A DNA stretch of 37,615 nt from Geobacillus proteiniphilus (GTDB lineage: Bacteria > Bacillota > Bacilli > Bacillales > Anoxybacillaceae), in NCBI RefSeq assembly GCF_001908025.1, contig NZ_MQMG01000040.1, positions 1 through 37,615 on the forward strand. Direction: 5' to 3'. Below are positions 29,718-37,615 of the stretch, in pieces (position 1 is the first letter of the stretch; each line of letters opens with the position of its first letter). Both the position numbers and the translations under genes were made by a program. The notes under the pieces are model-generated. The model ran no database searches, was not told the origin of the DNA, and saw nothing but the letters and a program-made list of their open reading frames with translations.

Positions 29718-30917
29718 TTACTTTTTCTCCGCCGGAGCCGGCGCTTCGACTTTTTCCGCCTGCCAATAATAGTCGCTGAACACCTCAGCGAGCGCCGACA
29801 CGGACCGGAACAGCTCAGTAAACGTATTGTCGACACCGCCGACTTCAATTAAAATCGCGTTTTCCGATAAATCTTGATTAAACTTGCCGTTCGTCCCGGC
29901 TCCTTTTTTCTCGATCACCCCGCGGCTCAGCCCTGGATATTTCTTTTGCAGCAACTGATGCAACGCGGTAGCCAGCTGCAAGTTTTTCTCGTATGTCGCG
30001 TTTTCTCCGCCAATAATGAATGCGACACGCGCATAGTCAACGCCGTTGATCGTAACGGTCGTATATTTTCGCCGCCGCGAATCGCGATGGATATCGATGA
30101 AATAGTGCAAGTCACGGTTTTGCTTCATTGCCGCAACCACTGTTTGCCGGGACATATCATACGATTGGGAGTATTTCATCCCTTTCTTTAACAATTCGCT
30201 GACAATGTCGATTTTGCTCACTTCAGCCCCGATGCCGCGCTTTTCCAGTTCTTCCGCTAACTTTTCCCCCACTTTTGTTATGTTGACCGTCGGATGAAAC
30301 GCCAAATCCGGGTCGGCCACCCCTTTGAGCGCTGGCAAAAACGACTCATGCGTATGGGTATTGTAAATGTAGACCACTTTTTTTCCTCCCGTCGTCTGCG
30401 ATGGCGGGGGAACCGGTTTTTCATCTTCGCTCTTGTTTGCTTGTTCGAGCTCCTCCACCGAGGCTTGCCGCTCAGCAAGCATCACCCTAAGCGGCGGCGC
30501 TGATTCGTATGGCATGTTCGTATAATCCGTTCCTTCACCAGCGATGAGAATTTTGCTGTCATAAAGGGCAAAGCCCGGCAGCTCGCTGCCAAGCAGGCTG
30601 CGCGGGTCATCGGGATTGATGCTCGTCGCCAGGCGGAACAATAGCGATGAGTAATTCGTCTGCCGCCGATCTTTCGGCAGCAGCTGCGCAAAATATCGAT
30701 TTTCCAAGGCGAACAGACGAATGAACGTCTCTTCCGGAAAATGGGCCGCCATATCGTTCAGCGATGATGACGACGGACGGTATTCCGGCCGCAGCGATGT
30801 GAGCGCTCCGACAAGCATAAACATCATCATGCAACCAAGAATGATGAGCATCAACAGTTTCTTTAGACTAGCTCCTGGAATCGCGATCATGACGTTTGGG
30901 GAGCGCCATCGTTTCAT
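29718..30917 (-). CDS. spoIIP: Stage II sporulation protein P (SpoIIP)
   Basis: An amidase and endopeptidase of the DMP peptidoglycan-degrading machine that drives engulfment of the forespore with SpoIID and SpoIIM. The 399-aa protein has one N-terminal membrane anchor (about residues 19-40), a variable linker, and a C-terminal amidase domain starting near residue 180. Catalytic zinc-site residues are visible as NTHTHES (H190, E191) and DIHRDS (H277), with a late conserved ILIEVGG. It is followed by yqxA. A sigma-E-like promoter is present upstream. Confidence 0.96.
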   Translation of the reverse strand: MKRWRSPNVMIAIPGASLKKLLMLIILGCMMMFMLVGALTSLRPEYRPSSSSLNDMAAHFPEETFIRLFALENRYFAQLLPKDRRQTNYSSLLFRLATSINPDDPRSLLGSELPGFALYDSKILIAGEGTDYTNMPYESAPPLRVMLAERQASVEELEQANKSEDEKPVPPPSQTTGGKKVVYIYNTHTHESFLPALKGVADPDLAFHPTVNITKVGEKLAEELEKRGIGAEVSKIDIVSELLKKGMKYSQSYDMSRQTVVAAMKQNRDLHYFIDIHRDSRRRKYTTVTINGVDYARVAFIIGGENATYEKNLQLATALHQLLQKKYPGLSRGVIEKKGAGTNGKFNQDLSENAILIEVGGVDNTFTELFRSVSALAEVFSDYYWQAEKVEAPAPAEKK

Positions 30918-30951
30918 ATTCCCACCCTTTCCCGGCTTGTCTCCTCAGTTT

Positions 30952-30980
30952 AACGTATGGCCAAGCGGGAAAAGATAGAA
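30952..30980 (-). promoter_or_regulatory. Candidate sigma-E promoter of spoIIP
   Basis: On the minus strand TTCTATC (30974-30980), 14 bases, then CATACGTT (30952-30959), against the sigma-E consensus KMATATT-N14/15-CATACAnT. The -10 box differs at one position and the -35 box is partial. Confidence 0.45.
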
Positions 30981-30992
30981 CCGTTTTTTTGT

Positions 30993-32111
30993 CTAATGGG
31001 TGTAGGAGCCAACATTGCCTTGATCGACTTGCCGATGCAGCGCCGCATTCAAACCGCCGGCTAATAAGTTGGCCATATCGCCGATAAACGAATCGATTTC
31101 TTTCGGGGTCACCATCAAATTATGCCCAAGCGGCGCGAGCACTTCATAGATGAGGCGCCGCTTTTCTTCATCGCCAAGCGTGCCGACCATGCCAAGAAAC
31201 GTCGACCGTTCTTGCGGCGACGGCATGTCTTGTTCCGTCAATTTTCGTTTGCGCCCAAACGTCCAGCCCGCCGGAGCGAGCGCGCTTGATGGCCGTTTCC
31301 CTTCGCGCATTTCGCGGCCGAAGTGCTTCAAAATGAAATCGATCGTGTCGCTCGTGATCGAAACGGCGTCGACGACCGTCGGAACGCCGATCGAAATGAC
31401 CGGAATGCCAAGCGTTTCATAGCTTAACTCTTTCCGCTTGTTGCCGACCCCGGAGCCGGGATGGATGCCGGTGTCAGAAATTTGAATCGTCGCGTTGACC
31501 CGTTCGATCGAGCGGGCGGCCAAGGCGTCAATCACAATGACAAAATCCGGCTTTGTTTTCCGGACGACGCCGTCGATAATGTCGCTCGTTTCAATCCCGG
31601 TCGTCCCCATCACCCCCGGAGCGAGGGCGCTCACCGGCCGGAAGCCTTCCTCGACGCTTTCCGGCTGCAGCTGGAACAAATGACGGGTGACAAGCACGTT
31701 TTCCACCGTGAGCGGCCCGAGCGCGTCCGGAGTGACGTTTTGGTTGCCAAGCCCGACGATCAAGCAGCTCGCTTGATCGGGAATGCGGAGCCGCTTGAAA
31801 AAGGCGCTGAGCTGCTCGGAAAAAATGCGCTGCACTTTTTGCTGCAGCTCGGTGTTTTGTTCGCGGATGCCTTGCGCTTCAATCGTCACGTAGTGGCCCG
31901 GCTTTTTGCCGATCGAGGCCGCTCCTTGTTCCGTGACATGCACATGCGACAGCTTGACGCCGTCGATCTCCTCGTCACGGATCATGACTCCCTCAATCGG
32001 CGCGGCGCTTTCTTGTTTTTGCTGCAAACGCTCCTCGAGTGCGATCTCATGCGCTTCGATCGCTAAATCCGTGCGCACCGAGTACTGGCGTAAATCGAGC
32101 GGCTGTTCCAT
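30993..32111 (-). CDS. gpr: Germination protease GPR
   Basis: The aspartate-type spore protease that degrades small acid-soluble proteins during germination. The protein is 372 aa from ATG 32109-32111, which has GGGGAG seven bases upstream; the ATG five codons earlier lacks a ribosome site. The N-terminus [15 protein letters not shown] is the propeptide: the zymogen is known in B. megaterium to be cleaved near this YSVRTD/LA site. Conserved stretches include [15 protein letters not shown] and [14 protein letters not shown] forespore-type promoter match lies upstream, divergent from rpsT. Confidence 0.96.
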   Translation of the reverse strand: MEQPLDLRQYSVRTDLAIEAHEIALEERLQQKQESAAPIEGVMIRDEEIDGVKLSHVHVTEQGAASIGKKPGHYVTIEAQGIREQNTELQQKVQRIFSEQLSAFFKRLRIPDQASCLIVGLGNQNVTPDALGPLTVENVLVTRHLFQLQPESVEEGFRPVSALAPGVMGTTGIETSDIIDGVVRKTKPDFVIVIDALAARSIERVNATIQISDTGIHPGSGVGNKRKELSYETLGIPVISIGVPTVVDAVSITSDTIDFILKHFGREMREGKRPSSALAPAGWTFGRKRKLTEQDMPSPQERSTFLGMVGTLGDEEKRRLIYEVLAPLGHNLMVTPKEIDSFIGDMANLLAGGLNAALHRQVDQGNVGSYTH

Positions 32112-32142
32112 GTCGTTTCTCCCCATTTCTGCCGTTTTCTTT

Positions 32143-32173
32143 TATTGTCGCCGCAATCGGGCCCGGTCATTCA
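32143..32173 (-). promoter_or_regulatory. Candidate forespore (sigma-G/sigma-F) promoter of gpr
   Basis: On the minus strand TGAATG (32168-32173), 18 bases, then GACAATA (32143-32149), against the sigma-G pattern TGAATA-N17/18-CATACTA. The -35 is good and the -10 is weak. Forespore control of gpr is established in Bacillus. Confidence 0.4.
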
Positions 32174-32204
32174 TGTTTCGTAAAGGATTTTCGCTTGAAC
32201 ACTC

Positions 32205-32233
32205 TTGCATAATCAAAACACGTTTGATAGAAT
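32205..32233 (+). promoter_or_regulatory. SigA promoter of rpsT
   Basis: TTGCAT (32205-32210), exactly 17 bases, TAGAAT (32228-32233), with the rpsT start 60 bases downstream. Confidence 0.65.
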
Positions 32234-32293
32234 AACACTTGTTCTTCCTGTTGTTCACAACAGAAATAGGAACGATAACGGAGGTGAACGAAC

Positions 32294-32563
32294 GTGGCTA
32301 ACATCAAATCAGCGATCAAACGCGCGAAAACGAGCGAAAAGCGCCGGGCTCACAACGCCTCGATGAAATCGGCCATGCGTACGGCGATCAAAAAATTTGA
32401 AGCGCTTGTTGAATTGAAAGACGTGGAAAAAGCGCGCGAGGCGTTCATTATTGCGTCGAAAAAATTAGACAAAGCCGCAAGCAAAGGCCTTATCCATAAA
32501 AACGCCGCCAGCCGGCAAAAATCGCGCTTAGCGAAAAAATTGAACAGCATCCAAGCTTCCTAA
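32294..32563 (+). CDS. rpsT: 30S ribosomal protein bS20
   Basis: A small, very basic, helical 16S-binding ribosomal protein of 89 aa. It opens [20 protein letters not shown], the family signature, and has the late SRLAKKLN. The start is GTG at 32294-32296 with GGAGGTGA upstream. It stands alone on the plus strand between the divergent gpr and the convergent holA, with its own promoter and terminator, as in B. subtilis. Confidence 0.98.
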   Translation: MANIKSAIKRAKTSEKRRAHNASMKSAMRTAIKKFEALVELKDVEKAREAFIIASKKLDKAASKGLIHKNAASRQKSRLAKKLNSIQAS

Positions 32564-32597
32564 TCAAAAACGACCTGGCGCCAGGTCGTTTTTTTGT
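32563..32597 (+). terminator. Terminator of rpsT, probably bidirectional
   Basis: A perfect 20-base palindrome (ACGACCTGGC and its complement, 32570-32589) is followed by TTTTTTTG on the plus strand. On the minus strand it is followed by TTTTTGATT, so it can also end holA transcripts. Confidence 0.9.
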
Positions 32598-32635
32598 TTT
32601 TCTTTTGTTCACGGCCAAACGGCCGGGCGATCGCT

Positions 32636-33683
32636 TCATCGCCGGCCGTGACGCCCCGCTTGCGCCGGGCGGGTGCCCCACCGCATCAGAAGCAGCTCAA
32701 CGGCCAACCGGCGATCGACCGCCCCGCTTTTCACTTCGTAATCGGCGTCAGCGAGCTCGTTGATCGCCTCAGCAAGCTCTCCGTCAGCGAAGCGGGCCGC
32801 TTGAGCAAGAGCGAGCTTGACGCGGAACGGGTGCACCTTGAGTGCGGCAGCAATTTGCGCCTGTCCGTAGCCTAAGGAGGCAAGCCATTTCACTTGCGAA
32901 AGCAAGCGGAAATGGGCGGCGAGCAGCGCCAAAATTTTGATCGGCTCTTCATTGTTTTCAAGCAGATCATAAAACGTCTGCAACGCCGCTGGAATGTCGC
33001 GCTTCGCCACTTGCTCGACAAGCACAAATACGTTTTCTTCCGGCGTGCGGGCGACAAGCCGTTCAACCGCCGCCGCCTCGATGGTTCCGCCCGATCCGGC
33101 AAACAGAGCCAATTTATCGATTTCATTCGCCAAGGCGGAAAGCTGCGTCCCGGCCCGCCGCAACAGGACATCAATCGCCTCGTCGCTTGCTTGCGCCCCT
33201 TGGCTCTCGATGCGGCGCCGCACCCAGGCACGCAGCTCCGCTTCGGCGAGCGGGGCGGCGATGACGACTTCGCTTTGCTCTTTGGCAAGCTTCGTAACTT
33301 TTTTTTCGCTCATCAAGCTTCTCGTACGGCGCGAAAAAGACGACGATCGAAAACGGCGACGGCGCCTTCAAGTACGCCTCCAGCTTCGCCAAATCATGTT
33401 CGATCTCCTTCTCTTTTTCAGATGTAAAAAAATATGGATGCTTGATGAGAATGACACGCCGCTCGCCGAAAAACGGCACCGTCTCGGCCTCCTCAAGCGC
33501 CGCCTCGACCGGCGTTTCCTCGCAGTCGTACACAGCCAAGTTCCACTCCCGCTCCTCGGGGCCAAGTGCTGCGTTCACCAATCGCTCATACGTTTCCGTT
33601 AATAAAAACGGCTCATTGCCGTATAATAAATAAAGGGGAGAAAACCGCCGTTTTTCAATGTTTCCCCATACGCGTTCCAGCAT
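32636..33683 (-). pseudogene. holA: DNA polymerase III delta subunit HolA (YqeN), interrupted by a one-base frameshift
   Basis: The delta subunit of the clamp loader, which opens the beta clamp. Two frames together give the whole protein. The N-terminal part (start ATG 33681-33683, MLERVWGNIEKRRFSPLYLLYG) is read up to APYEKLDERKK. The rest (VTKLAKEQSEVVIAAPLAEA to the end at 32636) continues in another frame. The junction is a run of eight A residues on the minus strand (33299-33306); seven would restore one frame of about 349 aa, the size of B. subtilis YqeN, whose own sequence reads YEKLDERKKLTKA here. The C-terminal frame could also start at an internal ATG-ATG (33311-33316). The gene is essential, so a sequencing error in the homopolymer or slippage that restores the frame is more likely than a true loss. 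Confidence 0.88.
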
Positions 33684-33722
33684 GTTCCCGTCTCCATTCC
33701 CTAGCAAACGTCTCTGCTAGAA

Positions 33723-33751
33723 AAGATACACCGTTTTTCGTCATTTTACAA
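33723..33751 (-). promoter_or_regulatory. Possible SigA promoter of holA
   Basis: On the minus strand TTGTAA (33746-33751), 17 bases, TATCTT (33723-33728), 40 bases before the holA start. Four of six matches in each box. Confidence 0.4.
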
Positions 33752-33781
33752 GGGAACCGGCTGCCGAAAAAACCGGTTCCC
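33752..33781. repeat. Inverted repeat (hairpin 1) between holA and yqzM
   Basis: GGGAACCGG (33752-33760) and CCGGTTCCC (33773-33781) form a 9-bp stem with a 12-base loop. There is no clear T-run on either strand, so it is not a standard terminator. Confidence 0.7.
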
Positions 33782-33792
33782 CTTTATATAAA

Positions 33793-33829
33793 CGCTGGCC
33801 TATAAGTCCTAGGACCTTATCGGCCAGCG
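33793..33829. repeat. Inverted repeat (hairpin 2) between holA and yqzM
   Basis: The outer stem CGCTGGCC/GGCCAGCG (33793-33800 with 33822-33829) continues, after one mismatch, into an inner ~9-bp stem around TCCTAGGA with one bulged C. The plus strand continues GGTTATTTTTATG, which is loosely terminator-like. Confidence 0.7.
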
Positions 33830-33931
33830 GGTTATTTTTATGTTTTCCCGGCTGTTTGAAAGTATTTGTGTCAACTGTTGTCAAGGAAGGAAAAGAAGCG
33901 AGCGGCGGTAGATTTTTCACGCGTTTTCGTC

Positions 33932-33937
33932 TATACT
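33932..33937 (+). promoter_or_regulatory. Possible -10 box of yqzM
   Basis: TATACT 30 bases before the yqzM start; the -35 region (TAGATT at 17 bases) is weak, so the sigma factor is uncertain. Confidence 0.35.
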
Positions 33938-33967
33938 AAAAATGATTGAACGAGGAGGGGGAAAACG

Positions 33968-34102
33968 ATGAACGTATTTGAAAAGGAAGTGCAAAGCCAA
34001 CGAAATGACGCCGTCGATTCCGCCGTCGGATTCATCGTGTCGTTCGGCTTTTTCGCTACCATGTTCATCATCGCAACGTTGATCGAATTTTTCGGTCGAT
34101 AA
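33968..34102 (+). CDS. yqzM: YqzM family small membrane protein
   Basis: A 44-aa protein, MNVFEKEVQSQRNDAVDSAV at its start, then one transmembrane helix (about residues 20-40, GFIVSFGFFATMFIIATLI) and the ending EFFGR. Sequence and position between holA (yqeN) and comEC match YqzM of B. subtilis. The ATG at 33968-33970 follows GAGGAGGGGG and the stop TAA is at 34100-34102, immediately before a strong terminator. It is on the plus strand, convergent with comEC. The function is unknown. Confidence 0.88.
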   Translation: MNVFEKEVQSQRNDAVDSAVGFIVSFGFFATMFIIATLIEFFGR

Positions 34103-34137
34103 GGATTGCTTACATAAGCAATCCTTATTTTTTGTTT
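34101..34137 (+). terminator. Terminator of yqzM
   Basis: A 12-bp stem AAGGATTGCTTA/TAAGCAATCCTT (34101-34112 with 34115-34126) is followed by ATTTTTTGTTT. The stem begins at the last two bases of the stop codon. Confidence 0.9.
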
Positions 34138-34171
34138 CTGCTGAAACGTTCCGTTTTTTGTGCACTACATC

Positions 34172-36421
34172 TTATGGTTTCATCACCTGAAAGGTTCCAC
34201 CGTTTTCGTCATACACATAGCGAATGGCCCCGTTTTCATCCGTCCGCCAAATGATCGCCTGTTGTTGCTTTAGCCGCATGAGCACCTCGGGGGACGGATG
34301 CCCGTAGCGATTGTAGCGGCCGACGGAAATGATGGCCGCTCGCGGCTTGACCGTCCGCAAAAACGGCTCTGTTGTCGACGTTTTGCTGCCGTGGTGCGCG
34401 ACTTTCAATACATCGGCGCGCAGCTCTGGATAGGCGCGGATGAGCGCCTGTTCCGCCTCTTCCTCGATATCCGCAGCAAACAGCCATGTCAAGCGGCCGA
34501 GGCGGGCGAGCAATACAAGCGAGCCGTTATTATCCTCATTGTTTCCTGCCTCCGGGTGCAATACGGAAAACGCGGCATCGCCCACCTTCCACCGATCCCC
34601 CCGCACGATGGCGGCCATCGGCACGGAAAACGGGCGCGCCATCGCCTTGACGGCCGGCAGCGCTCCTGGGCTTGTGACAATTTCTCTGACGCGCACGGCT
34701 TTGAGCACCTCGGGAGCAGACCCGATATGGTCGGCGTCATCGTGCGTCAAAATCAGTTGATCAAGCGTCCTCACCCCTTGGGCTTTTAAAAACGGCACGA
34801 CAACGTCCCGACCGACCGCAAACGGCCGCGACCGCTTGCGCCATGGTTCCTTCGCCCATTCCGGCGTCCCACCGGTGTCAATGAGATAGACCGCTTTTCG
34901 ATAAGGAAGCTCAATATAAATACAGTCCCCTTGCCCAACATCCAATACCGTCACTTCCCCTTTCGGATCCACATACGGGGCGGCCAGCTGAAGCGCCGTC
35001 GCCGCCGCCACCGCTGTCAATCCGCGGAGCAGGCGGCCGCGTTCCCAATCCAAAAACGCCGCCGCAATGGCCGTCAGATAGCCAGCTAAGCACCACGGCC
35101 CCGGACGGCCGAGCACAAGCATAAACGAGTAATCGACCGAGAAAAAACGGACAACCGCGTCCGTCAGCTCAATGAGGCGGCTAAACAGCCAAATGAGCGG
35201 AGAAAAGGAAAAAACTGCGGATAGAAAAGCAATGGGCAAAATGACAAATGAATACCAAGGGACAAAGAAAACATTCAGCCCTACGCTCCAAACAGAAATT
35301 TCATAAAAATGGTAAAGCAAAATCGGCAGCGCGGCGAGCTGTGCAACGAGCGCGGTCTGAAACAAGTTTTGGAGCATCGAACGAGCAGAGGTGAGCACCG
35401 ACACATGGGCGAGAAGGGCAAACGTGACAAGAAATGATAGTTGAAAACCGACATCCCAAACCATATATGGATCAAAGACGAGCAGCGCAAGCGCTGTCCA
35501 ACTCAACGCATCCAGCGGATGGATCGTTCCTTTTTTCCACTGGACGGCCAATACAATCATTCCTGTCGCACAGGCGCGCAGCACCGACGGCGAAGCGCCG
35601 GCGAGCACCGCATACATAGGCAAGAAAACGAGCAAAGCAAGCACGGCCGCTTCGCGCGTCACAAACCGAATGGCAGCGGCCAACGCAGCGCCGACAAGCA
35701 AGGTGACATGGCCGCCGGAAATCGCCAACAAATGGATGAGCCCGAGCCGCTGGTAACCGCTAAGCACCTCCTCATCCAACGAGCGGCGTTCGCCATAAAT
35801 GAGCGCAGCGGCGATGCCGGCCGCTTCCGGCGGAAACCGGGCTTCAATGCGGCGGACGCCAGCCTCGCGAATCGCCTCAAGCCGTTCGATGATGGTGGGA
35901 CGGACGCGCACGCAAGCGGAAAGATCGATCGCCTCAGGGAGAAAGAGCCAATGAATGCGGTGGCGGCGCAAATAACGGCGGTAATCAAATGCATACGGAT
36001 TGCTGGCTGGCATGGGGCGCTCGAGCGTTCCGCTCAGCCGGCACACGACCCCGGGCATAAGACGCGCACGCAGCGCTTCTTTTTCCGCAGCCGTCCGAAT
36101 GGTGTAACGGAGCTGCACCCGCTCCTTACCAGCTTGCACAGCCGCATGCAATCGATCGCCGTCGATCGCCGGCGCGGCGGAAAAACGAACGGAAAGCAAA
36201 TGACGGCCGCCGGAAAGGGAAGTTTTGTTATGATGGTCAACGATGAGAAAATAGACAAAAAAGAAAAGAGCTGCAACGAGAGCAGGAAGGAAACAGTGCG
36301 GCCGGCGGATGAAAAGAAGAAGGAGATAAATGATAAGGAGAAGACATGTGGTTTTGGACGGCGAGGCCGCCGCCACGGCAAAGAGCGCCGCCGCGGCGGG
36401 ATAGACGGCTTGTCCTTTCAT
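34172..36421 (-). CDS. comEC: Competence protein ComEC (DNA uptake channel)
   Basis: The membrane channel that carries single-stranded DNA into the cell during transformation. The 749-aa protein has N-terminal membrane helices, an OB-like DUF4131 domain (about residues 75-165), and the polytopic competence core with LLAISGGHVTLLVG and GASPSVLRA. A C-terminal metallo-beta-lactamase-like domain (from about residue 490) has VLDVGQGDCIYIE, THDDADHIGSA near 562 and AHHGSKTS. This domain may be the nuclease that degrades the second strand. The ATG (36419-36421) overlaps the comEB stop as ATGA. Confidence 0.97.
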   Translation of the reverse strand: MKGQAVYPAAAALFAVAAASPSKTTCLLLIIYLLLLFIRRPHCFLPALVAALFFFVYFLIVDHHNKTSLSGGRHLLSVRFSAAPAIDGDRLHAAVQAGKERVQLRYTIRTAAEKEALRARLMPGVVCRLSGTLERPMPASNPYAFDYRRYLRRHRIHWLFLPEAIDLSACVRVRPTIIERLEAIREAGVRRIEARFPPEAAGIAAALIYGERRSLDEEVLSGYQRLGLIHLLAISGGHVTLLVGAALAAAIRFVTREAAVLALLVFLPMYAVLAGASPSVLRACATGMIVLAVQWKKGTIHPLDALSWTALALLVFDPYMVWDVGFQLSFLVTFALLAHVSVLTSARSMLQNLFQTALVAQLAALPILLYHFYEISVWSVGLNVFFVPWYSFVILPIAFLSAVFSFSPLIWLFSRLIELTDAVVRFFSVDYSFMLVLGRPGPWCLAGYLTAIAAAFLDWERGRLLRGLTAVAAATALQLAAPYVDPKGEVTVLDVGQGDCIYIELPYRKAVYLIDTGGTPEWAKEPWRKRSRPFAVGRDVVVPFLKAQGVRTLDQLILTHDDADHIGSAPEVLKAVRVREIVTSPGALPAVKAMARPFSVPMAAIVRGDRWKVGDAAFSVLHPEAGNNEDNNGSLVLLARLGRLTWLFAADIEEEAEQALIRAYPELRADVLKVAHHGSKTSTTEPFLRTVKPRAAIISVGRYNRYGHPSPEVLMRLKQQQAIIWRTDENGAIRYVYDENGGTFQVMKP

Positions 36422-36888
36422 ACTTCACCTCCGCCGCCGGAAAGCAAGGCGAACACATCCGTTTTCAGCGGCACTTGCACGAGCCGGACGCCGGCTTGGG
36501 CAAACAGCTCCAAGGCGTACGGGTGGTTTTTGTAGTCTTGGGCGTAATAGACAGCGCGAATGCCGCTTTGAATGATCGCCTTGCAACAATGCAAGCACGG
36601 AAAATGGGTGACATACATCTCCGCCCCCTCGGTCGGGACGCCGAACTTGGCGCATTGCAAAATGGCATTCATTTCCGCATGGATCGTCCGTACACAATGG
36701 CCGTCAATAACGTAGCACCCTTCATCGGTGCAATGGGCGCCCCCGGCGATCGACCCGTTGTACCCGCCGGCGATGATGCGCTTATCGCGCACAATCGTCG
36801 CTCCGACCGCCAGCCTTGTGCACGTGCTGCGCAGCGCCAACAGATGGCTTTGCGCCATAAAGTATTGATCCCACGTGATTCGTTCCAT
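36418..36888 (-). CDS. comEB: ComEB, dCMP deaminase family protein
   Basis: A zinc-dependent deoxycytidylate deaminase-like protein encoded in the competence operon; in B. subtilis it is not needed for DNA uptake itself but has been linked to placing competence proteins at the cell pole. The 156-aa protein has the zinc motif with H70, E72 (HAEMN), C98 and C101 (PCLHCC), plus extra family cysteines and histidines around HCTDEGC. ATG at 36886-36888 follows GGAGGG. It overlaps comEC by four bases. Confidence 0.95.
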   Translation of the reverse strand: MERITWDQYFMAQSHLLALRSTCTRLAVGATIVRDKRIIAGGYNGSIAGGAHCTDEGCYVIDGHCVRTIHAEMNAILQCAKFGVPTEGAEMYVTHFPCLHCCKAIIQSGIRAVYYAQDYKNHPYALELFAQAGVRLVQVPLKTDVFALLSGGGGEV

Positions 36889-36985
36889 TCTACGTCCCTC
36901 CGCTTGTTTCCATACTTTTAGTCTACCCGCCGCCGCCTGCCCCCGTCAACGCCGAAAAACGTCCGCAGCAGCCCTGATCCGCCCA

Positions 36986-37020
36986 TAAACGAGAAGCATT
37001 GCGCTCCCCCGCCTCGTTTA
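36986..37020 (-). repeat. Inverted repeat spanning the comEA stop codon
   Basis: TAAACGAG (37013-37020 read on minus, beginning with the comEA TAA) and CTCGTTTA (36986-36993) form an 8-bp stem around 19 bases. No T-run follows, so it is not an evident terminator. It lies in the 129-base comEA-comEB gap. Confidence 0.55.
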
Positions 37021-37615
37021 CGGCACAAGCAAATACGGTTTCAATTTCTCCAGCGTTTTTTCGCCAATTCCGGTTACATTCAACAAATCTTCCACCCGCT
37101 GAAACGGCCCGTGTTCTTCGCGATAGGCGATGATCGCTTTTGCCTTCGCCGGTCCGATGCCCGGAAGCTGCATCAATTCCTCTTCCGTCGCCGTATTGAC
37201 TGCCACTTGCGGCCCGTCCCGAGCTCCATCGCTTGGAGACTTGCCGACGGCATCTGGTGCCGGTGCGGCCTCGCCTTTTGCCGGCACGTAAATCATCATC
37301 TCATCGCGCACTTTTGCCGCCAGATTGACCTTCGTTTCATCCGCCTCGTTCGTCAATCCGCCGGCTAGGGCGATAACATCGCGAACGCGGGCGTCTGCCG
37401 CCACCTCGTACACCCCTGGCTTCGCGACCGCCCCTTTCACATCCACCACAGCGGTTTTTGGCGCTTCGTCCTTTTTTTCTTCCGGCCGGGCGGCATCCGT
37501 TTCAGCCGCCGTCGGCAAGACGACTTGCCCCTTTTCATCCGTCGGATGACGAAACACCCATAACCCCGCCGCAGCGGCAAACAACAAGAGCACCCCCGCT
37601 TTCCCATAACGTTTT
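37018..37615 (-). CDS. comEA: Competence DNA receptor ComEA (partial, N-terminus beyond window)
   Basis: The membrane-anchored receptor that binds double-stranded DNA for transformation. About 198 residues are visible; the frame stays open to the right edge (KRYGKAG before the first hydrophobic residues), so the true start probably lies just outside. In order it has a membrane anchor ([13 protein letters not shown]), an acidic linker, an SLBB-type domain ([15 protein letters not shown]), a proline/alanine-rich linker and two helix-hairpin-helix motifs ([12 protein letters not shown] and [12 protein letters not shown]) that bind DNA. It is the first gene of the comEA-comEB-comEC operon. Confidence 0.95.
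   Translation of the reverse strand, partial: KRYGKAGVLLLFAAAAGLWVFRHPTDEKGQVVLPTAAETDAARPEEKKDEAPKTAVVDVKGAVAKPGVYEVAADARVRDVIALAGGLTNEADETKVNLAAKVRDEMMIYVPAKGEAAPAPDAVGKSPSDGARDGPQVAVNTATEEELMQLPGIGPAKAKAIIAYREEHGPFQRVEDLLNVTGIGEKTLEKLKPYLLVP

Noticed and set aside
33793-33850. Hairpin 2 plus TTATTTTTATG as a terminator for a plus-strand gene
   Set aside because: No plus-strand gene lies upstream (holA is on the other strand) and the T-run is interrupted, so it is listed as an unexplained hairpin instead.
35441-36535. Plus-strand frame of 364 aa opposite comEC and comEB
   Set aside because: It crosses two well-supported minus-strand genes and their overlap, has no domain and no ribosome site.

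Overview
The window is a stretch of core chromosome from a thermophilic, spore-forming, competent Bacillaceae bacterium, almost certainly Geobacillus (G. kaustophilus/G. stearothermophilus type). The evidence is the gene order, which is the Bacillus subtilis yqfO-to-comEA block, close protein similarity to Geobacillus and Bacillus families recalled from memory (no search was run), strong AAAGGAGG ribosome sites, moderately high G+C, and sporulation genes (gpr, spoIIP, yqfC, yqfD) beside competence genes (comEA, comEB, comEC). I see no insertion sequence, prophage, CRISPR array, rRNA or tRNA. Nearly all genes lie on the minus strand; only yqeW, rpsT and yqzM are on the plus strand.

Layout from left to right, with minus-strand transcription running right to left: yqfO (cut by the edge) and trmK; cccA; an unrecognised membrane protein; the dnaG-sigA replication/transcription operon with a long leader; the ccpN-ppsR regulators of gluconeogenesis and PPDK; a long operon yqfC-yqfD-phoH-pgpH-ybeY-dgkA-cdd-era-yqzL-recO (sporulation, c-di-AMP hydrolysis, ribosome maturation, lipid kinase, pyrimidine salvage, repair); rpsU-yqeY; yqeW (+) convergent with deoC; the CIRCE-controlled heat-shock operon hrcA-grpE-dnaK-dnaJ-prmA-rsmE-mtaB; hemW and lepA; spoIIP-yqxA; gpr; rpsT (+); holA; yqzM (+); and the comE competence operon (comEA cut by the right edge).

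The genes work as several housekeeping modules: DnaG primase, HolA clamp-loader delta, RecO, SigA, Era/YbeY/PrmA/RsmE/LepA/bS20/bS21 for ribosomes, the DnaK chaperone machine with its HrcA repressor, and two developmental programmes (sporulation and DNA uptake). I did not find a new defence or mobile system. The most notable anomalies are: (1) holA is split into two frames at a run of eight A residues; (2) ccpN has no conventional start codon in the frame that gives the family N-terminus, consistent with a one-base insertion or a rare ATC start; (3) a long hairpin followed by a T-run buries the yqfC ribosome binding site, with a sigma-E-like -10 box at its apex; (4) a very good sigma-H promoter match in the dnaG-sigA leader; (5) two unexplained tandem hairpins between holA and yqzM. 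Two short genes, yqzL (47 aa) and yqzM (44 aa), are easily missed.
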